Of a stretch of DNA of 47,510 nucleotides, positions 31,978 to 39,873 are shown piece by piece. The stretch's first letter is position 1, and the number at the start of each line of letters is the position of its first letter. The DNA is from Gammaproteobacteria bacterium. GTDB taxonomy: Bacteria; Pseudomonadota; Gammaproteobacteria; PS1; Pseudothioglobaceae. A program made the translations under genes and the position numbers. Under the pieces are notes generated by a model. That model ran no database searches, had not been told where the DNA came from, and saw only the letters and a program-made list of their open reading frames with translations. The stretch lies in assembly GCA_029941485.1 (NCBI GenBank), contig JAPYOZ010000002.1, positions 1 through 47,510 of the forward strand. Direction: 5' to 3'.

Positions 31978-32799
31978 CTATTTTCTGTAACGATCAGCAC
32001 TGATTTCAATGCCGTTGCTCATCGCTTGATGGAAGAGCTCCATATCACGATACTCTGAACTCTGCGCCATCAATGGCTTAGCACGCATGTTCTTATAACA
32101 ACCACCGTAACGACGGTGTAATGTTCCAATACCGCCCCACTTCGCACGATACATTGGTACGTGTGACGTGTGACCTAGTGCTGGTGATAAGATATCCGCA
32201 CGCGCTTTTTTGCCTGAGTTGTATACGTGACAATCTGCACATGACATGTTGAACTGGCCACGCTTAGCGTAAAAAGTAGCCTTACCTCTTTCATAAGCTG
32301 CTTTTGCACCATCCGATTCAACTTTTACGTTGATCTTCTCGCCAGCTGCTTGATCCGAAATCCAAGAACTGATTCTGGCAATCTTGCCTTTCATCGTACC
32401 CATCTTCTTGCCAGTTTGCTCGGTGTAACATTTACGGATTGTGCCTTCTAGTGTTACCACTGTACCAGCTGCATCATCATAGTATGGATGAGCCAAACGT
32501 GCTGCCGCTGGATCTTTCAACGCCGCACATTTACCTAAACCAAACTTTTCAAACTCCTCTCCACCTCTTTCAACGGCTTCCTCATACGGCGGGATACCAT
32601 CCAAGATTTCTTCGAATTGCTCTCTTGAACCTTCGTCCAGTGCATACACACCAATGGTGTAGTCTGCAAAATCAACGCTTGGATTTTGTTTTTTAAAGTG
32701 GCTTTGAAAGGCCTTAATATCAGCGCCTACATCCGTACCAGCGGATGCAGTGCCAATCACCAAGCCTAAACCAACCACTACTGTTAGTAGTTTTTTCAT
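31978..32799 (-). CDS. soxA: Sulfur-oxidation c-type cytochrome SoxA
   Basis: The catalytic subunit of SoxXA, which joins thiosulfate to the SoxY cysteine in the periplasm. The 273-residue protein has a signal peptide (VVVGLGLVIGTASA). One haem site, CADCH (Cys187, Cys190, His191), is present. The cysteine in GGCYKNMRA (Cys234) is the expected persulfide haem ligand. The N-terminal half lacks a second CxxCH but keeps Cys91 and Cys124, which could form the disulfide that replaces the lost haem in monohaem SoxA proteins. It is the fourth sox gene, after soxZ. Confidence 0.95.
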   Translation of the reverse strand: MKKLLTVVVGLGLVIGTASAGTDVGADIKAFQSHFKKQNPSVDFADYTIGVYALDEGSREQFEEILDGIPPYEEAVERGGEEFEKFGLGKCAALKDPAAARLAHPYYDDAAGTVVTLEGTIRKCYTEQTGKKMGTMKGKIARISSWISDQAAGEKINVKVESDGAKAAYERGKATFYAKRGQFNMSCADCHVYNSGKKARADILSPALGHTSHVPMYRAKWGGIGTLHRRYGGCYKNMRAKPLMAQSSEYRDMELFHQAMSNGIEISADRYRK

Positions 32800-32822
32800 T
32801 AATCTCTCCTCAATAATATCGG

Positions 32823-33125
32823 TTATTTAGATTTTGCAGTTGCAGAACCTGTTTTACCCTTGCTATCTTTGTACTTAAGCTCGATTGTGTCGCCTTTAGC
32901 GCCAGCAACGTTAAACTTAAAGTATGGGTCTTTAGAAATAGAACTACCAATATCAGCATCAACCACTTTATTGCCATTGTGTGATACAACCATGTGCACA
33001 ATGTGATTGGCAGGTACTAATTTACCTTTCTTCTTACGAAGACCAGTTTCCATTGGATGCTTGATTAAACATTTAATACCGATAACACCTTTTCTAGCTT
33101 TAGGCTTTAATTTAATTTTTCCCAT
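32823..33125 (-). CDS. soxZ: Thiosulfate carrier subunit SoxZ
   Basis: The immunoglobulin-like partner of SoxY in the SoxYZ carrier. The 100-residue protein begins MGKIKLKPKARKGVIGIKCLIKHPMETG, the standard family start, and lacks a signal peptide, because SoxZ is exported bound to the Tat substrate SoxY. It lies 33 nt downstream of soxY and 23 nt upstream of soxA. Start and length are normal. Confidence 0.95.
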   Translation of the reverse strand: MGKIKLKPKARKGVIGIKCLIKHPMETGLRKKKGKLVPANHIVHMVVSHNGNKVVDADIGSSISKDPYFKFNVAGAKGDTIELKYKDSKGKTGSATAKSK

Positions 33126-33158
33126 TTTTATTCTCCTTTATATAATCTAATTAGTTAA

Positions 33159-33602
33159 TTAACCGCCACAGCCGCCAATCGTTACTTTCACTTCTTGTGA
33201 TACTTTAGTTGTTGCACCGCCTGCAGTAACCAATGCGTCTACCGGAGAAGTTTTACCCATCTTAATACGAGTAGAAACGTAACCTTGTGCGCCAGATAAA
33301 TTAAATGAAGCTGCTAATGGTGTGCCGTTATTGACAACATAGAAAGAAATGTTAGTCACGCCGTCCATTTTAGAAGCGTCTACTGTCATTGGTACAACTG
33401 CACCGTTTTCAGCGATCTTAGGGGCTTTAAACTTAAATGAACCTTTACCAGCGCCTGCTGATGAAGCACCTGCTGCATCTGATTTAGCTTTAAAAGCTGC
33501 TGAGTTAGCAAAAACCATGCTTGGTGTTAGTAAGCCTGCGCCTACTGCCGTTGCAACTGCAGAACCTGCCATTGCGCTTTTTAGAAATAATCTTCTTTTC
33601 AT
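33159..33602 (-). CDS. soxY: Thiosulfate carrier subunit SoxY
   Basis: Carries sulfur intermediates covalently on its C-terminal cysteine while other Sox enzymes act on them. The 147-residue product starts at the ATG giving MKRRLFLKSAMAGSAVATAVG, a twin-arginine export signal; the longer open frame overlaps soxX and is rejected. The protein ends with the defining GGCGG, the mobile arm that bears the substrate cysteine. It lies just after soxX (10 nt gap). Confidence 0.97.
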   Translation of the reverse strand: MKRRLFLKSAMAGSAVATAVGAGLLTPSMVFANSAAFKAKSDAAGASSAGAGKGSFKFKAPKIAENGAVVPMTVDASKMDGVTNISFYVVNNGTPLAASFNLSGAQGYVSTRIKMGKTSPVDALVTAGGATTKVSQEVKVTIGGCGG

Positions 33603-33612
33603 CTTGCTCTCC

Positions 33613-33960
33613 TTATTTTGTGTAAATGAAATCTGTAATTTGATCAATTTGCTTCTCAGTAAGTGCTTGGTGTTTACCAAACGGAGGCATAATTGTATTT
33701 GGGTTTTTCACCGTTGCATCCCAAATTTGCGCTCTTAGAGTTGCTTTATCTGGAAATCTTGCCTTCATGGCAAGTAATGGTGGACCGATATTTCCTGGCA
33801 AGTTACCGCCTGGAATCATGTGACATGCTAAGCAGTTACCTAGCTTACGGCCGAAAGTAACCTCTTCGCCCGTCATCTCTTTAGCGCCTGCTTCCATTGG
33901 TAACATAAACAACGTCGCCAGTGTTACAACTGCTGAGATAGAAGAAATGGTTTTCTTCAT
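33613..33960 (-). CDS. soxX: Sulfur-oxidation c-type cytochrome SoxX
   Basis: The small electron-accepting subunit of SoxXA. The 115-residue protein has a signal peptide (SAVVTLATLFMLPMEAGA), haem motif CLACH (Cys43, Cys46, His47) and axial Met91 in TIMPPFG. It is the first gene of the soxX-Y-Z-A-K operon behind the predicted promoter at about 34.03 kb. The operon lacks soxB and soxCD. If soxCD is absent from the genome, thiosulfate sulfane sulfur would be stored as sulfur globules or passed to reverse Dsr; that is inference. Confidence 0.95.
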   Translation of the reverse strand: MKKTISSISAVVTLATLFMLPMEAGAKEMTGEEVTFGRKLGNCLACHMIPGGNLPGNIGPPLLAMKARFPDKATLRAQIWDATVKNPNTIMPPFGKHQALTEKQIDQITDFIYTK

Positions 33961-34019
33961 ACTTCTCTCCTCTTTAATATTTAAAAAATAAACTCCCTAT
34001 AAGATTTAGAACCTTACTG

Positions 34020-34053
34020 GGTTATATCATAACCATTTTAAAAGTATTTGCAA
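34020..34053 (-). promoter_or_regulatory. Predicted sox operon promoter with overlapping palindrome
   Basis: On the minus strand, a -35 TTGCAA (34048-34053) and a -10 TATGAT (34026-34031) are 16 nt apart. The -10 is embedded in a perfect inverted repeat GGTTAT-3 nt-ATAACC (34020-34034), which could be an operator. The predicted transcription start near 34019 gives a 5' leader of about 58 nt before soxX. The regulator is unknown. Confidence 0.5.
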
Positions 34054-34083
34054 CACTTTTATGAAGTATTAATATAGATTGAC

Positions 34084-35538
34084 TTAAATTTGTTCGGCTG
34101 CTTTAATTAAAGCTTGAGCTTTGTGCATGGTTTCATCCCATTCCGACTGTGGGATAGAGTCGTACACAATCCCAGCCCCAGCTTGCACATAGAGCATTTG
34201 ATCTTTAATAACTGCCGTACGAATAGCGATCGCCATATCCATACAACCGTGCCAAGACAAATAGCCAATAGCACCGGAATAAATATTACGTTTCAAGTCT
34301 TCTACTTCGTCAATAATCTCCATGGCACGCACTTTTGGGGCGCCACTCAGTGTGCCTGCTGGAAAAGTTGCCTTAAGCACGTCAATGGCGCTCACGTCTT
34401 CTTTCAGATCACATTCCACATTTGACACAATGTGCATTACATGTGAATAGCGCTCAACAAACATTTTATCCGTTAATACCACAGTGCCTATTTTGGCGAT
34501 ACGACCTAAATCATTACGACCTAAGTCAATTAACATTAGATGCTCTGCAATTTCTTTTTCATCGGCCAATAAATCTTTTTCTAAGGCTGAGTCCTCTTGT
34601 TCATTTTTACCACGAGAGCGAGTGCCTGCTATGGGGCGCACCGTTGCTTTTCTGTTGCCATCCACTCTAGTAAGAATCTCAGGTGAGGACCCTACGATCG
34701 TGACATCATCTAAATTAAGGTAATACATATAAGGAGATGGATTAAGGCGTCTGAGTTGACGATAAAGTTCAATGGCTGGTGCCTTAAACTCACAACTGAG
34801 TCGTTGTGAAGGCACCACTTGCATGACATCACCCGCAACAATGTATTCTTGAATTTTTTTAACTGCTGCTTTGTAGTTGTCTTCACCAAAGCTTGAAGTG
34901 AAATCTTGCTCAGTAATGTTATCCGACTGGTAGTCTGATGTTGTCAATGGCTGGTTAATTTGTGTGGATATTTCTTCTAATCGACCAATGGCATCTTCGT
35001 AACTTTGCTTGTTTGGATTAACGTGAGTAATGATGAATGCTTGATTAAGTAAGTTGTCAAATACTACTAAATCATTTGATAACATTAACAAGATATCCGC
35101 CACACCAAGCTCGTCACGCTTGTTAATTTTGGATAATTTTGGCTCAATGTAACGAATAATTTCATAACCAAAATAACCCACCAGACCGCCATTAAAATCC
35201 GGCAGTGCGTCTAATTGTGGCACTTTATACTGCGATAGATATTGCTCAATCCAGACTAGGGGATCTTTAACCTTAGTTGACTCGAGCAGTTTGCCATCTT
35301 GCTCAATGTGTACTTCGTAATCAAATACTTTGATGACGGTTTGTGCGTGTAGGCCAATCATCGAATAACGGCCCCATTTTTCACCGCCTTGAACCGATTC
35401 AAAAAGGTAAGAATAAGAATTATTAGCCAGTTTTAAATAAAGACCTAATGCGGTATCGGTATCAAGCGCAACGGCCTTATAAACTGGGACATGATTGTAC
35501 CCATCCGAGACATATTGTTCAAAACTCGCTTTATTCAT
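34084..35538 (-). CDS. trpE: Anthranilate synthase component I
   Basis: Makes anthranilate from chorismate with the glutamine amidotransferase TrpG, the first committed step of tryptophan synthesis. The 484-residue protein has an N-terminal tryptophan-binding region (YLFESVQGGEKWGRYSMIG, containing the S-type inhibition motif) and a C-terminal chorismate-binding domain with PSPYMYYL, GSSPEILTR, RPIAGTRSRG, DLGRNDLGRI and TFPAGTLSGAPKVRAMEI. It is not accompanied by trpG, trpD or trpC in the window. No leader peptide with tandem Trp codons is visible upstream, so attenuation of the E. coli kind is unlikely. It sits between the rpoBC terminator and the sox promoter. Confidence 0.96.
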   Translation of the reverse strand: MNKASFEQYVSDGYNHVPVYKAVALDTDTALGLYLKLANNSYSYLFESVQGGEKWGRYSMIGLHAQTVIKVFDYEVHIEQDGKLLESTKVKDPLVWIEQYLSQYKVPQLDALPDFNGGLVGYFGYEIIRYIEPKLSKINKRDELGVADILLMLSNDLVVFDNLLNQAFIITHVNPNKQSYEDAIGRLEEISTQINQPLTTSDYQSDNITEQDFTSSFGEDNYKAAVKKIQEYIVAGDVMQVVPSQRLSCEFKAPAIELYRQLRRLNPSPYMYYLNLDDVTIVGSSPEILTRVDGNRKATVRPIAGTRSRGKNEQEDSALEKDLLADEKEIAEHLMLIDLGRNDLGRIAKIGTVVLTDKMFVERYSHVMHIVSNVECDLKEDVSAIDVLKATFPAGTLSGAPKVRAMEIIDEVEDLKRNIYSGAIGYLSWHGCMDMAIAIRTAVIKDQMLYVQAGAGIVYDSIPQSEWDETMHKAQALIKAAEQI

Positions 35539-35589
35539 AAGCGCATTTTAAACCTTAAGACGACTTTGTATAAGTAGATTTAAAAGACG

Positions 35590-35628
35590 AAAAAAAACCA
35601 CGCCCATTTAATAGAGTGTGGTTTTTTT
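35590..35628 (-). terminator. Intrinsic terminator downstream of rpoC
   Basis: On the minus strand the arms AAACCACAC and GCGTGGTTT (one G-T type mismatch) surround a short loop and are followed by eight T. The same hairpin has a T-run on the plus strand, so it could act in both directions. It begins 22 nt beyond the rpoC stop. Confidence 0.85.
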
Positions 35629-35650
35629 ATTTTAGCTTTGAATAATGACT

Positions 35651-38600
35651 TTATTCTTCAGCTTGTGTTTCAGCACTTGTTTCAACATCCGCATCTGCTT
35701 CACTCAGTTGTTGTGAAAGTGCTGCTTCTGCATCGGCTGTTTGCATAATGCTTTCAGCACGTTTGGCACGTTTCTCTTGATGGTACACAAAACCCGTACC
35801 TGCTGGAATCAAGCGACCCACAATTACGTTTTCCTTCAAACCTTGCAATGTATCGACACGACCCGTGGTTGACGCCTCAGTTAGTACTCGAGTAGTCTCT
35901 TGGAATGATGCCGCAGAAATAAACGACTCCGTTGCTAACGATGCTTTGGTAATACCCATTAATAATCGTTGATAAATCACTGGGCTTTTACTTTGTGCTT
36001 CTAATTGCTTATTAGTATCAATAACACGAGCGTACTCGGCCGTTTCTCCATTCACAAAATTAGAATCACCTGCATCAAGAACTTCTACCTTACGTAGCAT
36101 TTGTTTAACGATTACTTCAATGTGCTTATCTGAAATTTTTACACCTTGTAGGCGATAAACATTTTGAACTTCCTTAACCACGTAATTCGCCAACGCTTCC
36201 ACGCCTAACAAGCGCAAAATATCGTGAGGATTTGACGGGCCATCAGAAATTACATCACCTTTTTCAACCGTTTCACCATCGAAGACATTAATTTGACGCC
36301 ATTTATGAATCATCATTTCAGTCGCTTCGCCTTGGTCAGAAGTAATCACTAAGCGATCTTTAGATTTAGTTGGATTACCAAAACTAATAACACCACTCGC
36401 TTCTGCAAGAATGGAATGGTCCTTAGCTTTACGTGCCTCAAACAAGTCGGCTACACGTGGTAGGCCACCGGTAATATCACTGGTCTTAGATTGATCTTTA
36501 GGGATCTTCGCTAAGACCTCGCCCGCTGTAATCACTTGATTGTCTTCTAAGTTAATCTTAACTTCTGACGGTAAATAGTGCGTTGATAACACCACTTCAG
36601 AATCACTTTCTTCGACCATCTTAATCATTGGCTTTAAACCTTTCGCCGCTACCGATCTTTCTGCTTCATCAATCATCTCAAAGAAGGTTAAACCCGTTAG
36701 TGGGTCTGTATTTTTATTAACCGTAATGCCTTCAACAAAATCAACAAAGATCACACGGCCTGCTTGCTCAGAAATGATTGGATGTGTGTGTGGATCCCAA
36801 TCAGCAATTTTATCTTTTGCCTTAACTGAACCACCATCTTGAACATGAACAATGGCACCGTACGGAACTTTATAACGCTCAACTTCTTGACCTTTAATAT
36901 TACGAATTGTCACTTCTGAAGAACGTGAAACAATAACTAAATCACCATTTTCATTGGTAATTGATTTTAAGTTTTCAAAATATGCAACACCGTCATTATC
37001 AACATTAATACTACTGATTACTGTTGATGCGGATGCCGCGCCACCAATGTGGAACGTACGCATGGTTAACTGTGTACCTGGCTCACCAATGGATTGTGCT
37101 GCAATTACACCAACGGCTTCACCAACACCAATCTTGTGACCACGAGCCATGTCGTTACCATAACAAGATGCACACACACCGTAGCGAGTATCACAAGTAA
37201 TAGTAGAACGCGCCTTGATGGATTCTACACCCATCTCATTAATCTTATCTGAATCTTCCAAAGTAACTAAATGACCCTTAGGTAATAATACTTCAGTTGA
37301 ATCTGGCACTAGTATATCTTCAGCCATGACACGACCCAATACAGCAGCACCAAGTGTCTGCACAATATTGCCACCTTCAATTGTCGCTTTCATGATTAGG
37401 CCATTTTCAGTACCACAATCATCTTCGTTTACAACAAGATCTTGACCAACATCTACCAAACGACGTGTTAAATAACCTGAGTTTGCTGTTTTAAGCGCCG
37501 TATCAGCCAAACCTTTTCGAGCACCGTGCGTTGAAATAAAGTATTGCAGATTGTTCAAACCTTCACGGAAGTTTGAAGTAATCGGTGTTTCAATAATTGA
37601 GCCGTCTGGCTTAGCCATTAAACCACGCATACCTGCTAACTGACGTATCTGTGCTGGAGAACCTCTAGCGCCTGAATCGGCCATCATGTAAATTGAATTA
37701 AACGATGGTTTCTTTTCAGTCTTACCTTGTGCGTCGGTCATTTCTTCAAAGCCAACTTCATCCATCATTGCTTTTGCTACTTTTTCTGAAGTACGAGACC
37801 AAATATCAATCACTTTATTATAACGCTCGCCATCCGTTACCACACCTGATGAAAACTGATTTTGTACATCTTTTACTTGTGCTTCAGCTTCTTTAATCAT
37901 GCTGGCTTTTGTGTCTGGAATAATCATATCATTAGAGCAAAATGAAATGCCTGACTTGGTTGAATATTGAAAACCCATGTACATCATTTGATCAGCAAAA
38001 ATAACTGTGTCTTTAAGCTCTTGCGTCTGATAACAAACGTGAATTAAGTTAGAAACTACTTTTTTACTAATTGCTTTGTTAATTAAATCGAACGATAAGC
38101 CGGCCGGCAGGATTCTTGAAAAAATCGCACGACCAACTGTGGTATCAACAATACGCGTTGTCGTTGGTTGATACTTTCCGTCTAATTTTTCATAGTCTTG
38201 AATACGCAATTTAACTTGAGCATGCAAGGTTGTTGAGTCTGATTCATACGCATTAAGCGCCTCAGTAGCGCTGGCAAAAATCATGCCTTCGCCTTTTTGA
38301 TTAACCTTCTCACGAGTCATGTAGTACAGACCTAAAATTACGTCCTGTGAAGGCACAATAATCGGATCACCACTAGCAAGGTGTAATACATTGTTAGAAG
38401 CCAACATTAGTGTTCTTGCTTCCAGTTGCGCCTCTTCAGACAATGGTACGTGTACCGCCATTTGATCACCATCAAAGTCAGCGTTAAATGCACCACAAAC
38501 CAATGGATGAAGTTGAATCGCTTTACCTTCAATCAACAATGGTTCAAATGCTTGAATACCCAAACGGTGTAATGTTGGTGCACGGTTAAGCATGACTGGA

Positions 38601-39859
38601 TGCTGGTGCACCACTCTTTCTAAAATATCCCATACTTCAGGGATTTCACTCTCAACCATCTTCTTAGCCGCCTTAATGGTTGAGGCTAGACCTTGTGCTT
38701 GTAAGCGATTGTAGATAAATGGTTTGAATAACTCTAAAGCCATTTTCTTCGGCAAACCACATTGGTGTAACTTAAGGTATGGACCACACACAATCACCGA
38801 ACGGCCAGAGTAGTCAACACGCTTACCCAATAAGTTTTGACGGAAACGACCTTGCTTACCTTTAATCATGTCAGCAATTGACTTAAGTGGACGGCGATTA
38901 TTACCCATCACTGCACGGCCACGACGACCATTATCAATCAGTGAATCGACTGCTTCTTGAAGCATACGCTTTTCGTTACGCACAATAATCTCAGGTGCAT
39001 CTAATTCTAATAAGCGACCTAAACGGTTGTTACGATTGATAACACGACGATATAAATCGTTCAAATCGGAGGTTGCAAAACGACCGCCATCTAGCGGTAC
39101 TAATGGACGTAAATCTGGCGGAAGAATAGGTAATACATTAAGCACCATCCACTCAGGCTTATTGCCCGATTGAATCAATGAATCAATTAATTTCAAACGC
39201 TTATTGTATTTTTTAAGCTTGGTTTGAGATTTGGTATTTAGACTGTCTTCACGCAAATTAGCCGCTTCTTTTTCAAGCTGCATTTCTTTTAAAACGTCTT
39301 GAATGGCTTCGGCACCCATCTTCGCTTCAAATTCATCATCGCCATACTCATCCAGAGCATCAAAATACATTTCTTCGGTTAATAATTGCTTGTGCACCAA
39401 CGGTGTAGAGCCTGGGTCCGTTACTAAGAAAGCTTCAAAATATAAAACACGCTCAATGTCTTTTAAGGTCATGTCCATCAATAAACCTAAACGCGAAGGC
39501 AAGGATTTAAGGTACCAAATGTGCGCAATGGGTGCGGCCAATTCGATATGCCCCATACGTTCACGACGTACTTTTGAGAACGTAACTTCAACGCCACATT
39601 TTTCACACACAACATTACGGAATCTCATGCGCTTGTATTTACCACACAAACACTCAAAATCTTTCATTGGGCCAAAAATCTTAGCACAGAACAAACCTTC
39701 TCTTTCAGGTTTGAATGTACGGTAGTTAATGGTTTCAGGTTTTTTTACCTCACCATATGACCATGAACGAATCTTCTCAGGAGAAGCCAGTCCAACTCGA
39801 ATCGCATCAAAATCTTGTTCTTTATTTTGCTGTTTTAAAATTTGTAATAAATCTTTCAT
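35651..39859 (-). CDS. rpoC: RNA polymerase subunit beta'
   Basis: The largest subunit of the core transcriptase. The 1402-residue protein (E. coli 1407) has the N-terminal zinc site (Cys70, Cys72, Cys85, Cys88), the rudder/bridge regions, the catalytic NADFDGDQM with three magnesium-binding aspartates, the second zinc cluster (STITCDTRYGVCASCYG) and the trigger-loop/bridge block QSIGEPGTQLTMRTFHIGG. The tail is acidic and Ala/Glu-rich. It starts 14 nt after rpoB and is ended by a strong terminator. Confidence 0.99.
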   Translation of the reverse strand: MKDLLQILKQQNKEQDFDAIRVGLASPEKIRSWSYGEVKKPETINYRTFKPEREGLFCAKIFGPMKDFECLCGKYKRMRFRNVVCEKCGVEVTFSKVRRERMGHIELAAPIAHIWYLKSLPSRLGLLMDMTLKDIERVLYFEAFLVTDPGSTPLVHKQLLTEEMYFDALDEYGDDEFEAKMGAEAIQDVLKEMQLEKEAANLREDSLNTKSQTKLKKYNKRLKLIDSLIQSGNKPEWMVLNVLPILPPDLRPLVPLDGGRFATSDLNDLYRRVINRNNRLGRLLELDAPEIIVRNEKRMLQEAVDSLIDNGRRGRAVMGNNRRPLKSIADMIKGKQGRFRQNLLGKRVDYSGRSVIVCGPYLKLHQCGLPKKMALELFKPFIYNRLQAQGLASTIKAAKKMVESEIPEVWDILERVVHQHPVMLNRAPTLHRLGIQAFEPLLIEGKAIQLHPLVCGAFNADFDGDQMAVHVPLSEEAQLEARTLMLASNNVLHLASGDPIIVPSQDVILGLYYMTREKVNQKGEGMIFASATEALNAYESDSTTLHAQVKLRIQDYEKLDGKYQPTTTRIVDTTVGRAIFSRILPAGLSFDLINKAISKKVVSNLIHVCYQTQELKDTVIFADQMMYMGFQYSTKSGISFCSNDMIIPDTKASMIKEAEAQVKDVQNQFSSGVVTDGERYNKVIDIWSRTSEKVAKAMMDEVGFEEMTDAQGKTEKKPSFNSIYMMADSGARGSPAQIRQLAGMRGLMAKPDGSIIETPITSNFREGLNNLQYFISTHGARKGLADTALKTANSGYLTRRLVDVGQDLVVNEDDCGTENGLIMKATIEGGNIVQTLGAAVLGRVMAEDILVPDSTEVLLPKGHLVTLEDSDKINEMGVESIKARSTITCDTRYGVCASCYGNDMARGHKIGVGEAVGVIAAQSIGEPGTQLTMRTFHIGGAASASTVISSINVDNDGVAYFENLKSITNENGDLVIVSRSSEVTIRNIKGQEVERYKVPYGAIVHVQDGGSVKAKDKIADWDPHTHPIISEQAGRVIFVDFVEGITVNKNTDPLTGLTFFEMIDEAERSVAAKGLKPMIKMVEESDSEVVLSTHYLPSEVKINLEDNQVITAGEVLAKIPKDQSKTSDITGGLPRVADLFEARKAKDHSILAEASGVISFGNPTKSKDRLVITSDQGEATEMMIHKWRQINVFDGETVEKGDVISDGPSNPHDILRLLGVEALANYVVKEVQNVYRLQGVKISDKHIEVIVKQMLRKVEVLDAGDSNFVNGETAEYARVIDTNKQLEAQSKSPVIYQRLLMGITKASLATESFISAASFQETTRVLTEASTTGRVDTLQGLKENVIVGRLIPAGTGFVYHQEKRAKRAESIMQTADAEAALSQQLSEADADVETSAETQAEE

Positions 39860-39873
39860 CGGATTCTCCTAAT

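Noticed and set aside
35590..35628. The poly-A/poly-T hairpin as a small RNA or repeat element
   Set aside because: Stem plus T-run directly after rpoC is explained as an intrinsic terminator.
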